Of a DNA stretch of 64,000 bases, positions 35,243-45,956 are shown one piece after another; the first letter of the stretch is position 1; each line of letters starts with the position of its first letter. The DNA is taken from the NCBI RefSeq assembly GCF_002575655.3, contig NC_053035.3, forward strand, positions 378,301,792 to 378,365,791, written 5' to 3'. The notes under the pieces were generated by a model. The model worked only from the letters and a program-made list of their open reading frames with translations. It was not told the origin of the DNA and ran no database searches. This DNA comes from Aegilops tauschii subsp. strangulata (Eukaryota > Streptophyta > Magnoliopsida > Poales > Poaceae). The position numbers and the translations under genes are program-made.

Positions 35243-35348
35243 TGTCGATGGAGGAAGACTTCCCCTTGGACAGCATTGTTGTAGATGATTGAAGAAGCCA
35301 TCAAACCTTTTGAGGACGGCACAGTGGAACTCTCAATGAAAGCACCAA
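35243..35348 (-). repeat. Remnant of a tandem copy of element A: 5' gag/leader piece
   Basis: Read on the minus strand this is the sequence normally found just inside a 5' LTR (TTGGTGCTTTCATTGAGAG, then the first gag codons, similar to 42079-42190 of element B). So the LTR at 35349-35828 has 5' internal sequence on one side and 3' internal sequence on the other. The first 5 bases (35243-35247, TGTCG) could be the end of a deleted outer LTR. Confidence 0.65.
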
Positions 35349-35828
35349 TGTCGGTGTCAAAACCGGCGGATCTCGGGTAGGGGGTCCTGAACTGTGCGTC
35401 TAAGGTCGATGGTAACAGGAGACACGGGACACGATGTTTACCCAGGTTCGGGCCCTCTCTATGAAGGTAATACCCTACTTCCTGCTTGATTGATCTTGAT
35501 GGATATGGGTATTATAAGAGTTGATCTACCACGAGATCGTAATGGCTAAACCCTAGAAGTCTAGCCTGTATGACTATGGTAATGAGTATATGCCTTTCCG
35601 GACTAAGTCCTCCGGTTTATATAGACACCGGGAGGATCTAGGGTTACACAAGGTCGGTTACAAAGAAATGAATCTACATATTCGGTCACCAAGCTTGCCT
35701 TCCACGCCAAGGAGAGTCCCATCCGGACACGGGTGCAGTCTTCGGTCTTCGTATCTTCACAACCCATAAGTCCGGCCCATGGCTAACAGGCCGGACGTCC
35801 GAGGACCCCTTAGTCCAGGACTCCCTCA
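35349..35828 (-). repeat. LTR of element A (3' LTR), 480 bp
   Basis: On the minus strand it starts TGAGGGAGTCCTGG at 35828 and ends TTTTGACACCGACA at 35349. It is the same length as the reassembled 5' LTR (52331-52401 plus 62228-62636). A TATA box (reverse complement of TTTATATAGAC, about 35615-35625) lies in it. The sequence TGAGGGAGTCCTGGACTAAG is shared with the solo LTR and element B, whereas element C has TGAGGGAGTCCTGGATTAGG. Confidence 0.9.
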
Positions 35829-35838
35829 GTAGCCCCTG
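35829..35838 (-). other. Polypurine tract of element A
   Basis: GTAGCCCCTG on the plus strand is CAGGGGCTAC on the element's strand, directly before the TG of the 3' LTR. The identical tract precedes the 3' LTRs of B (49588-49597) and C (61742-61751). Confidence 0.7.
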
Positions 35839-36247
35839 AACCTGGCTTCAATAACGAGGAGTCCGGCGCGCAGATTTGTCTTCGGCATTGAAAGGCGGGT
35901 TCCCTTCTTTCCGGATACTCCACAATGGTCTTCGGACGATCGAGTTCGGCGAGCAGCACATACTTCCACAGAGGGCATAATAATTTATGAATCCAATCCT
36001 CTGGCTACTTTTTACAATACGACATTATGTCAGTCCGTTCGTTATTTCGAACCGTTGTTTCGCCCACGGCTCCACGTTCCGAAACGTGGTTGTCATTGAC
36101 ATGTCTTATCCCAGCACAGATCGTGTCCCCTTATTAAGGGATTCTTTTATCGACACAGACGTGGGTAACCCAACCGTCCTTAGGGTACAACTCCTTGGGA
36201 ATAGGCGAATTTTAAGGCCCGGGAGGAGGCGTTCGATATTCTCGGCC

Positions 36248-36255
36248 TTTATAAA
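36248..36255 (+). promoter_or_regulatory. TATA-like box of the element A antisense gene
   Basis: TTTATAAA in the context GGCCTTTATAAAGGGGCACAG, about 105 bases before the ATG at 36355. The corresponding place in element B reads CCTTTATATAGGGG, so position and context are conserved. Confidence 0.55.
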
Positions 36256-36354
36256 GGGGCACAGACCCGCCTTTCCTCTCCACGCTTGCTTCTTCTTCGA
36301 CTCTTACTACCTCGAGTTCCAACACCAAGGTCTCACCCTCCGTAAGCCTAAGTC

Positions 36355-39300
36355 ATGTCCGGATCCAGCCGTCAAGGCCGGTGGGTGGCTTCTTCTGTCA
36401 CAGAGGAGGATGTCGCAAAGCTTCGGGCGACCAGATACCTGACCGCAGAAATCCTCCACCGGCTTCCCGCGGAGGGGCAGGTTATCCCTACCCCCAGTTC
36501 CGGCGAGAGGGTCGTGTTTCCCACATCCTCCAAGGATTGGGGTTCGCCCTCCATCCCTTCGTCCGGGGGCTCATGTTCTATTACGGATTAGATTTTCACG
36601 ATCTCGCCCCGAACTCCGTCCTTCTCATCTCGGCATTTATCGTCACGTGCGAAGCCTTCCTCCGAACTCCCCCACACTTCGGCTTGTGGCTTAAGAACTT
36701 CAATGTGAAACCGCAAATGATAGAGGGGGGACCGGCGGAGTGCGGTGGTGCCCCAGTGAGCAAGCTTACCAGCGCTATCTGGCTAAAAGGATCTTTCAAG
36801 GAATCTTCCGACTTATGGCAGCAGGAGTGGTTTTATATCACCGAGCCCCGTGGTTCCAAGTGGGCAGCTGCGCCTGCGTTTTGATCCAGCCCCCCAATTC
36901 AGCTTGCATCATGGATTAATAAGGGGTTGGACTGGGGATCAGTTGACGAGGTGCGGACTCTGCAAAGTCGCATCCGAAGCCTCATTGAGAAGGATATCAA
37001 TATTGTCAACGTTATTCAGGTAATGCTAGTCCGCCGAACCCTGCCGTGTCAGCGACGGCCTCTCCGCTTGTGGGAGTTTAACCCAGAAGGGCCACGGACT
37101 CTTCAGCACTTCTTAGGCACTACGCACGAAGCAATGTGGAATTTATTCTTTGGGAAACGAAAACAATGGCCGGGTACCACCGAAGATACCTGCCTAGACT
37201 GCAACCATCCGGACACCCCGGTAAGTACTCGTCCGCCGAACACCTCATAATCAGGTATCCAGTGGTAAGACACTGATCAAACCTTCCTTTTTCAGGGCTG
37301 GATAAAGAAAGCGGAATGGATTAGGTGTCCGGCCCCTCTTCCCGAAGACTCAGCTAACCCCGTGCTAACAAGGATGCTGGCACCGGTACCGTACCAGGCG
37401 CCGGCGAGGGAGGGCAAAGAGGAGAGTGAGAAGACCCGGGATGACCTTCGTTCCGGAGGTAAGTCACATACTGAGTCTGGAGAAATCGACATTTCCTCGC
37501 CTGAAGACACAGGCAAAAGAGAACCGGTATCCCTTCTCCATTCAGGAGGAAAAGGGCCGCTCTGAAGGTTGGGAGGGGCGGTCTCCTAAGAGGGGCAAGA
37601 TGCCACCATCGAGCGGCTCAGGTTTGCGAGGTGACACCATTGAACAACTCCATCATGAGACAAGCCCTCGACCGAACCGTAAGTGAATCCGGGGTGCTTT
37701 GGTAGCGTCCCGCTCCTTTCCCGTTACCGAAGAGATACGTAACGTGCCTGTGTATTTTTACAGTTCGGCACGGAGTTTTTCTGGGCAATCCTCTTCTTCG
37801 GGAGATCTCCTCCCAGAGATGATGGAAAGCGAGACGCCTCCCCGGACCTCCTCGCCGAATAAGGCGGACGACTCCGAAGTGTCATCTTGGAGGGTTTTTC
37901 TTGATCAACAAGCGGTACAGGGGATGAAAAAGGTGGTACCCGAAGGTGGGCCTCCAATCGGCCGGGATTCGGGGGCCAATAATGAAGGCCCCGGACTATC
38001 CGGTTTTCAGCCAGCGATGATTCTGGAGACAGGTGAACGGGATCCTTCAAAGGATGGTCGTGCTCCTATAGCGGCTTCCGGAGGCCCGGCGGCGCCGGAT
38101 ATGTTGAGGGATATGCTGCAAAAAGCATCTGTCTTGGAAGAACAGCGTACCTTGATGGGTACGGTGGTTGAAAAGATTCTGTCCGCGAAGAGCGGGTTGA
38201 ATGAAGCCTTCATGAGCCTGCTAAGAGGCTTCGAGGTTTGTGATGTAATATTTTTCAACTATTGTATTTGCAAAGATGCACCTGTGTATAGGTAGTAGCC
38301 CCTGAGACTCGGGTTGGCTTCCCAAGGGAGGCGAACGGAGGATCAAGAAGAAATGCTCAAGGACTAATCTTATTAATTGGAATACAGGCCGCTTCCCCCC
38401 TGGTTACTTCCCGTACTACGGATATTGCCGAGCTGCAGCGGAAGCTTAATGTGGCAGGGGATGACATTGCGTTAATCAATATGCGTCTTGACGAGTCGCA
38501 AGGTATGTATTCGAAGCAGTCCTTTCACATACATTTTGTAATAGAAGCATGACGCTGAAAGTTATATACTGGGATATGCATGACTGCAGATGGTGCTGCC
38601 GCCGTTGAGATTCTTCGGACGGAGCTGGCCCGGGCCAAGGAACAGGCCCGTTTTAGTAATGCGGCTGCCGAAAAGGCATCGGCTGAGTTAAAAGCCGAAC
38701 AAGCTGCTCGGCACCAAGACGAGGAGAAGATATCCATGATGGCGCTCGAACTAAAAAATGCTGCTAGCCGCTGTGGCCTCCTTGAGAAGGAGAATGAAGC
38801 CAAAACGGCTGAACTTGACAAGGCCTTACGAGAGGCGAGAGAAGCGCGGTCTGAATCCAGAGCAGCCCGTGAGGAGATCCGGCAAGCTGGGGAGATTGCG
38901 GCCGGGAGGCCCTTTTTACTACAGACTAAGTTCGGCGGTCTGAACTATGCTCAGCTTAATCAAGTGTGGAGTTCTCCAGACGATTTTTTAGACTTGCCGA
39001 AGAGTTCTTCCAATGCAGCGCGGTTTTACCAGGCGCGAGAGGGGTATGCAACAGAGAAGCTTCTCTAGTCACAATTTGGTGTGTCGAAGCGCCCTCTGTT
39101 GTTGAATGAACAGATGTCCCAATGGACCGAGCTTCATAGGATATCCGACGCTGCCATGAAGAACATCATAATCCGGTTGTGGCCAACTGAGCCTGTTCCG
39201 AATAGCTACTTCTGCTTGGTGCAGCGGCTTGTTAATGCGGTGCCACGTATCGATGCTGTGAAGCGGTCGGTGTGCATTGAGGGTGCATGGATGGCCTTTG

Positions 39301-39462
39301 CCCGAGTCAAGACATTCTGGGGGAAGATGAAGGCCTCGATGATGCGGCGAAGAGTCCACCCAAGGGCAAGGACCGTTACGAACCGGAGCATTATTTTGAA
39401 GACGTCCTAGAGGCCGCTCGCTTGATAGAGGGTCAATTCTCGAAAGACATAATGTTCGAGTG
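36355..39462 (+). pseudogene. Antisense multi-exon gene of element A (Transposase_28-like plus coiled coil), broken
   Basis: The gene runs against the element's direction from MSGSSRQGRWVASS. Exons inferred from splice signals: 36355-37219 (donor GTAAGTACTC), about 37295-37679 (acceptor TTTTTCAG, donor GTAAGTG), about 37763-38235 (acceptor TTTTTACAG), about 38390-38501 (donor GTATGTATTC) and about 38590-39462. Exon 1 holds the conserved segment GLGFALHPFVRGLMFYYG and CEAFLRTPPHFGLW. The last exon is a long Ala/Glu/Lys coiled coil. Breaks: a small deletion near 36512-36520 shifts the frame, TGA at 36882-36884 replaces an Arg codon kept in B, and TAG at 39066-39068 replaces a Trp codon. Function unknown. 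Confidence 0.65.
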
Positions 39463-40716
39463 AGGTGCATGAGAATTGTAAAAGACAATTTTATAGTTAA
39501 TCTATTTTTATGTTTTGCTCGAAAGCTTGTGTTCCTCTTATGCGGCCGTTTTTATATAATCTGAAAGTTTTCCAGTCGTCGGCTTCAGCCCCCTCGTAGG
39601 AAGTACGGGGTTGTTCGGAAAAGCTTTTAATCACTCTTGATCCAACGTCTTGGTCCATGAAGGAGGTGATAATGCGGCGAACCAGGCAATCAGACTATAG
39701 GGCGTTCACTTAGCCATAGGAGTTTTATAGGGGGAACTACGATATAGCCCCTGGTATGTGTACGGCTTATTCCAATATGGTGCGTTACATATATGACCTG
39801 AAGAAAAAAGGTCCTTCGTGTGACACGGAGGGAATCGCGACAGATTACGATAAGTCATCGAGTGGTTGACCAGCTCTCGTAGCATCATGACAATCGGTTT
39901 TCAGCTTTCTCTACTGAGGTGCTTGACCAGATGAACCGGAAGCACAATCGCAGTAGTTCTCCCTTTACTACCCTAGCCGATAGAGCGGAACGTAAGGTAG
40001 CAATCACAGGAGTCGGGCAACCCAACCATTGACCCAAGACATGATTCAGAGCTGATGCATATAAGGCCAAACTCGCGACGCCGAAGTATGCTTATAAAGC
40101 TGTTCGGAATTTGTTGGCAACTCATTTGTTCCCATACCGAGCCCCTGGCAGGTTGTGCCGAGGTATGGCTGTAAAACAGCTATAGGGGCCAAATTCATTT
40201 TTGAAAAAGAAACGAATGATTAATGCGGATTATATTTACTGGGACCTGAGCGATATGCCAATGATTACTTTATATATATAAAGACCACAACCCCGGCTAT
40301 TTGACATGCCCGGGGTCGAAGGCGGAGGAAAAAGGCATATTACAGGCTCGAAATAAAGAGTGCGGTCTACAAAAAGTTATTTTGGACCTCCTGTCGCACG
40401 TCTGCGCCGCCTGTCCTCGACGAGGGGAATCCTTGACGGAAGTAGCCCCTTAGGTGAGTGTACGGATCCGAACTCCGATAGAGTGAGTTTTAGATGTTTG
40501 TCCTTTGTGTCACCTGTTTGTAAGAGATAATGAAGAAAGAAAAAGGAAAGTAGATAAAAAATGTTACGGGAGTGCTTGCAGGCTTGTCCGTATTGTGCTT
40601 CTGCCAATGCCCATGGTATCTTAAGTGCGTAGTGATGTATGCGCGGTACAAATTTTGCGGGTATATGAGGTGGGCGGTGGAAGCCGAACTGCTATTTCCG
40701 CTCCGGGATTGGTCGA
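39463..40716 (-). other. Noncoding region of element A between gag and the antisense gene
   Basis: About 1.25 kb without a coding frame. It is colinear, in reverse, with 44727-45956 of element B. It contains the perfect 16-base palindrome CTTTATATATATAAAG (40268-40283). It lies after the 3' end of both the gag and the antisense gene, so it may hold both terminators, which is inference. Confidence 0.5.
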
Positions 40717-41195
40717 TGAGGGAGTCCTGGACTAAGGGGTCCTCGGGCGTCCGGCCTGTTATCCATGGGCCGGACTGATGGGCTGTGAAGATACGAAGGC
40801 CGAAGACAATACCCGTGTCCGGATTGGACTCTACTTAGCGTGGAAGGCAGGCTCGGCAACCTATTATGAAGATTTCCTCCTATGTAGCCGACCTCATGTA
40901 ACCCTAGATCTCTCCGGTGTCTATATAAACCGGAGAGCATAGTCCGGATAGGATAGAATCATTACCATATTCACATAGGCTAGACTTCTAGGGTTTAGCC
41001 ATTACGATCTCATGGTAGATCAACTCTTGTAACACTCATATTCATCAATATCAATCAAGCAGGAAGTAGGGTATTACCTCCATAGAGAGGGCCCGAACCT
41101 GGGTAAACATCGTGTCCCCCGTCTCCTATTACCATCGATCCTAGACGCACAGTTCGGGACCCCCTACCCGAGATCCGCCGGTTTTGACACCGACA
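40717..41195 (+). repeat. Solo LTR (A/B type) inserted in element A
   Basis: A complete 479-bp LTR, TGAGGGAGTCC...GACACCGACA, in the orientation opposite to A. It is flanked by GTCGA (40712-40716) and GTCAA (41196-41200), a 5-bp TSD with one mismatch. Sequence on both sides joins exactly to the A/B internal sequence, as comparison with 44690-44760 of B shows. No internal domain remains. Confidence 0.85.
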
Positions 41196-41612
41196 GTCAA
41201 TCCTCGGGGGGAAAGTGCTTCTGACCCCCGGTATTTGGTTGGCGAACCTGTCCGTCGTCCCTGTCGCCTAGCAGCCTCCTCCCCTTGTGTTCGGCGTTGA
41301 GCTTGCCCGCCTGCTTGAACACCCAACAACTTCTGTTGGTATGATTAGCTGGTTTATCAGGGTGGCCGTGAATCTGGCAAGGTCGGTCCAATATCTTGTC
41401 TAGGTTGGATGGTCCGTCTCGGTTCGCCTTGAATGGCTTTTTCTGTTGTCCGGGTTTGGGATTGCTGAATCCGGCGTTGACCGGTGTGTCGTGTGATGTT
41501 TCATTATCATTGCGACTGTTGTGTTTGCTTCGTCGTGGCTTGCCATTCCCATCTCGGATTTTGGAAGTGCCCGAGTCGCTGGCACTGTTGCTTCTACGAG
41601 CGAGCCAGCTGT
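41196..41612 (-). pseudogene. C-terminal gag piece of element A
   Basis: The minus strand encodes the end of gag (MDRPCQIHGHPDKPANHTNRSCW, then KQAGKLNAEHKG). This is a Cys/His-rich segment that fits the nucleocapsid region but is not a standard CCHC knuckle. The reading frame would end at the ERK-TAG found in B at 44724-44726; in A that point lies across the solo LTR. At 41608-41612 the GCTGT target of element B begins, and gag continues at 50077. Confidence 0.7.
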
Positions 41613-42078
41613 TGAGGGAGTCCTGGACTAAGGGGTCCTCGGGCGTTCGGCCTGTTATCCATGGGCCGAACTGGTGGGCTGTGAAGACATGAAGGCCGAA
41701 GATTGTACCCGTGTCCGGATAGGACTCTCCTTGGCGTGGAAGGCAAGCTTGGCGACCAACTATGAAGATTCCTTCCTATGTAACCGACTCTATGTAACCC
41801 TAGACCCCCCCGGTGTCTATATAAACTGAAGGGTGTAGTACGGAAAGTATATACTCATTACCATAGTCATAGAGGCTAGGCTTCTAGGGTTTAGCCATTA
41901 CGATCTCGTGGTAGATCAACTCTTGTAATACTCATATTCATCAAGATCAATCAAGTAGGAAGTAGGGTATTACCTCCATAGAGAGGGCCCGAACCTGGGT
42001 AAACATCGTGTCCCCCGTCTCCTGTAACCATCGACCTTAGACGCACAGCTCGGGACCCCCTACCCGAGATCCGCCGGT
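41613..42078 (+). repeat. 5' LTR of element B, 3' end deleted
   Basis: It starts TGAGGGAGTCCTGGACTAAGG and runs to CCGCCGGTTT, then jumps straight to GCTTTCATTGAGAG. The expected LTR end and the first bases of the primer binding site are missing, so this copy can no longer be primed normally. A TATA box (CTATATAAAC) is at about 41817-41826. Confidence 0.85.
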
Positions 42079-42122
42079 TTGCTTTCATTGAGAGTTCCAC
42101 TGTGCCGTCGACGAAAGGTTCG

Positions 42123-44726
42123 ATGGCCCCTTCAATCGTTGATAGTGACGCTGTCCAAGGAGAAACCTTCCTCCCCGGACGGATTTTCGCATTCGGCGGC
42201 TTCGTACTGCGGGCCAACTCGCTCGGCCATCTGGAACAGATCGATAGCTACGCCCCTGGCCACCAGGTCAGATTCGGAAGCTTGAACTACGTCGCGGATA
42301 TCCGTGGAGACTTGATCTTCAACGGATTTGAGACCACGGCGATCGCTCCCCGTCGCTCCAATGAACATGACTTAAATCTGTCATCGGACCATATTCAGGA
42401 GATGGTTCCTATAACTGCTACGGCCTTAGATCCGAAGCGGATTGCGCCATCCGAAACCGCAGAATCCGTGGTGTTGGAGCCACACATGGACTCAGCACCG
42501 TGCAATGTCTGCGTCAACAGAATTCCGGACTCGTCTCCAGCTATAAGTTCCGAACCACGCACGCCTGCGGACGCAGAGCTGGATCGGTTATCGATCTTCG
42601 AGTTCAGCGCCGCAAATATCTTCCAACACTCGCCCTTGGGCGACGTTCTAAATTCATTAAAAAGCCTGTCCTTGGCGGGGGACTCACAGCCGAACTATGT
42701 CCGGTTCGAGCTAGAGGCTGAAAATGGAGAATTTCGCTTCCCACCCGCCACCCACTTCATAGCCACTGTCGAGGACTTAACCGACATGCTTGATTATGGC
42801 TCTGAAGACATCGACGGTATAGACGACGATGCCGACAAGGAGCAAGGCCAAGACCCGCCATTCACGGCATGTGGGACGGCCACCTCTTCGTACGACGTGT
42901 ACATGGTTGATACACCTAAAAAAGCTAGCGATGATGACAAAGAAGATCCAGTTGAGAATAAACCTCCTAAGACACAGTCTAAGTACCGGCGCCCTAAACG
43001 CCGCTCTAAGTCACATCGCAGCAACGCTGGCACCGGAGAAAATAGTACTCCGGACGACGCCGAAAACAATGAAGACCCTGTTGGAGCAAGATCCGAACAG
43101 GAGGAACAAGAAAACGGGCAAGCCAGCCCCGATGAACAGGCCCTGCCCAGCGACAATTCGGAGGACGACAACTACCTTCCACTCTCCGAAGATGAGGTAA
43201 GCCTCGATGAAGACTTCATCGTACCCGAAGAACCCCTCGAGCAGGAGCGCTTCAAGAGCAGGCTAATAGCTACTGCAAGGAGCCTGAAAAAGAAGCAGCA
43301 GCATCTTCAGGCTGACCAAGACCTACTCAACGATATATGGACCGAAGTCCTGGCCGCCGAAGAATACGGCCTTAGTGGCCCAGCCAAAAGCTCCCCGAAG
43401 CATAGATTGCTACCTCAGTTCGATGACGAGGCGTTGGAGCCCGTACCATCATCACACAATGCGGCAGGTCATCGACAACTCTGTCCGGATAAAGAGGCAA
43501 CTCAAACCGAACACCAGGCCGCCCCACCTCACCGTAAAGGCAAGAATAACACAACTCATGGTTGTACAGACGACCTTCGATGGGACTTGGACAGTAGAGC
43601 AGGACACGCAAGATCGATCTATTGATCGCGAGGGCATGCCTCGACACGCGACGATGGCTACCTATTCGGACGTGACAAACCTAGCCACGCCCGAGCCGAA
43701 AACCGCAAATGGACTCCTTCGGAGTTACACCGCAGTGTGGCCGTACATAGAGGCGCCGCACACCCTCTTTGCTTCACTGATGAAGTAATGGATCATGAAT
43801 TCCCCGAAGGATTCAAACCCGTCAATATTGAATCATACGACGGAACAACCGATCCCGCGGTATGGATAGAAGATTTTATCCTCCACATCCATATGGCCCG
43901 TGGAGACGACCTCCACGCCATTAAATACCTCCCACTAAAGCTAAAAGGGCCAGCTCGGCACTGGTTAAACAGCCTGCCTGAAAATTCCATAGGCAGCTGG
44001 GAAGACTTGGAAGAAGCCTTCCTTGACAACTTCCATGGAACATATGTCCGGCCACCGGATGCTAATTACCTAATTCACATTGTCTAGCAGCCCAGAGAGT
44101 CAGCCAGGAAGCTCTGGACTCGGTTCTTAGTCAAAAAGAACCAAATCGTCGACTGTCCGGACGCGGAAGCCCTCGCAGCCTTCAGACACAGCGTCCGTGA
44201 TGAATGGCTTGCACGCCACCTCGGTCAAGAAGGACCTAAATCCATGACAGCCCTTACTGCTCTAATGACCCGCTTTTGCGCGGGAGAAGACATCTGGCTC
44301 GCTCGTAGAAGCAACAGCGCCAGCGACCCGGGCACTTCCGAAATCCGAGACGGCAACGGCAAGCCACGACGAAGCAAACACAACAGTCGCAATGATAAGG
44401 AAAGATCATGTGACACAGCGGTCAAGGCCGGATTCAGCAATCCCAAGCCCGATCAACGGAAGAAGCCATTCAAGGCGAACTGAGACGAACCATCCAACCT
44501 AGACAGGATATTGGACCGACCCTGCCAGATTCACGGCCACCCCGATAAACCAGCTAATCATACTAACAGAAACTGCTGGGTCTTTAAGCAGGCCGGCAAG
44601 CTCAACGCTGAACACAAGGGGAGGAGGCCGCCAGGCGACAGAGACGACGGAGAGGTTCACCAATGAAATACCGGGGGTCAGAAGCAATTTCCACCCGAGG
44701 ATCGACTACTCCCGGAGCGAAAATAG
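42123..44726 (+). pseudogene. Gag of element B (retrotrans_gag), broken
   Basis: The first ATG is at 42123 (MAPSIVDSDAVQGETF); the frame is also open just upstream but lacks an ATG. The N-terminal half is acidic and Asp/Glu-rich (42800-43230). The retrotrans_gag core lies at 43790-44480 (WIEDFILHIHMARGDD, LKLKGPARHWLNSLPENSIGSWEDLEEAF, then KLWTRFLVKKNQIVDCPD). The Cys/His-rich tail ends ERK-TAG at 44726. Breaks: a frame change near 43600-43740, a TAG at about 44085-44087 and TGA at 44481-44483. The capsid-like protein would form the particle. No pol follows. Confidence 0.8.
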
Positions 44727-45956
44727 CAGTCCGGCTTCCGCCGCCCACCTCGTACACCTGCAAAATTTGTACCGCGCATACATCACTACGCACTCAAGAT
44801 ACCTTGGGCATTGGTGGAAGCACACTACGGACAAGCCTGCAAGCATTCCCGTAACACTTTTTATCTATTTTCTTTTTATTTCTTCCTTCACTATCTCTTA
44901 AAAATAGGTGACGAACAGGGCAAACATCTAAAACTGACTCTATCGGAGTTCGGATCCATACACTCAGCTAAGGGGCTACTTCCATCAAGGATTCCCCTCG
45001 CCGAGGACAGGCGGCAGACGTGCGACAGGAGGTCCAAAACAACTTTTTGTAGACCGCACTCTTTATTTCGAGCCTGTACTATGCCTCTTCCTCCGCCTCC
45101 GACCCCGAGCATGTCAAATAGCCGGGGTTGTGGTCTTTATATATATAAAGTAATCATTGGCATATCTTTCAAGTCCCAGTAAACAGTATCCGAATTAATC
45201 ATCCGTGTTGTTTCGCCAATGAATATGGCTCCTATGGTTGTTTCACAGATATACCTTAGCATAACCTGCCAGGGGCTCGGTATGGGAACAAATGAGTTGC
45301 CAGCAAAAGTCCGAACAGCTCTATAGCGTACTTTGGCATCACAAGTTTGGCCTTATATGCATCAGCTCCGAATCATTGTCTTGGGTCAATAGTTGGGTTG
45401 CCCGGCTCCTGTGCTTGCTACCCTACGTTCTGCTCCATCGGCTAGGGTAGTAAAGGGAGAACTACTGTGATTGTGCTGCCGGTTCATCTGGTCAAGTACC
45501 TCAGTAGAGAAAGCCGAATACTGACTGTCATGATGCGGCGAGAGCTGGTCAACCACTTGACGACTTATTGGAATCTTTAGCGATTCTCCGTGTCACACGA
45601 GGGATCTTTTTCAGATCAAATATGTAAGGCACCATATTATAATACGCCGCATACATACCAGGGGCTATGTCGTAGCCCCACCATAAAACTCCTATGGCTA
45701 AGTGAAAGTGTTAATGCCCTATAGTCCGATTGCCTGGTTCGCCGCATTATCACCTCCTTCATGGACCAAGACGTTGGATAAAGAGTGATTAAATGCTTTT
45801 CCGAACACCCCCGTACTTCCTACGAGGGGGCTGAAGCTGACGACTGGAAAACTTTCAAATTATATTAAAATGGCCGCACAGGAGGAATACAAGCTTTCAA
45901 GCAAAACATAAAAAATAGATTAACTATAAAATTGTCTTTTACAATTCTCATACACC
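44727..45956 (+). other. Noncoding region of element B
   Basis: Between the gag stop and the 3' end of the antisense gene. It has the palindrome CTTTATATATATAAAG (45135-45150) and is colinear with the matching region of A. I see no reading frame of note. Confidence 0.5.

Noticed and set aside
32946..35322. Long minus-strand and other-frame ORFs over the subtilase gene
   Set aside because: They are shadows of a GC-rich coding sequence with third-position G/C bias, and none has a domain.
42102..42122. Start of gag in element B at 42102
   Set aside because: The codon there is GTG; the first ATG in frame is at 42123, and the same holds for element A (52283).
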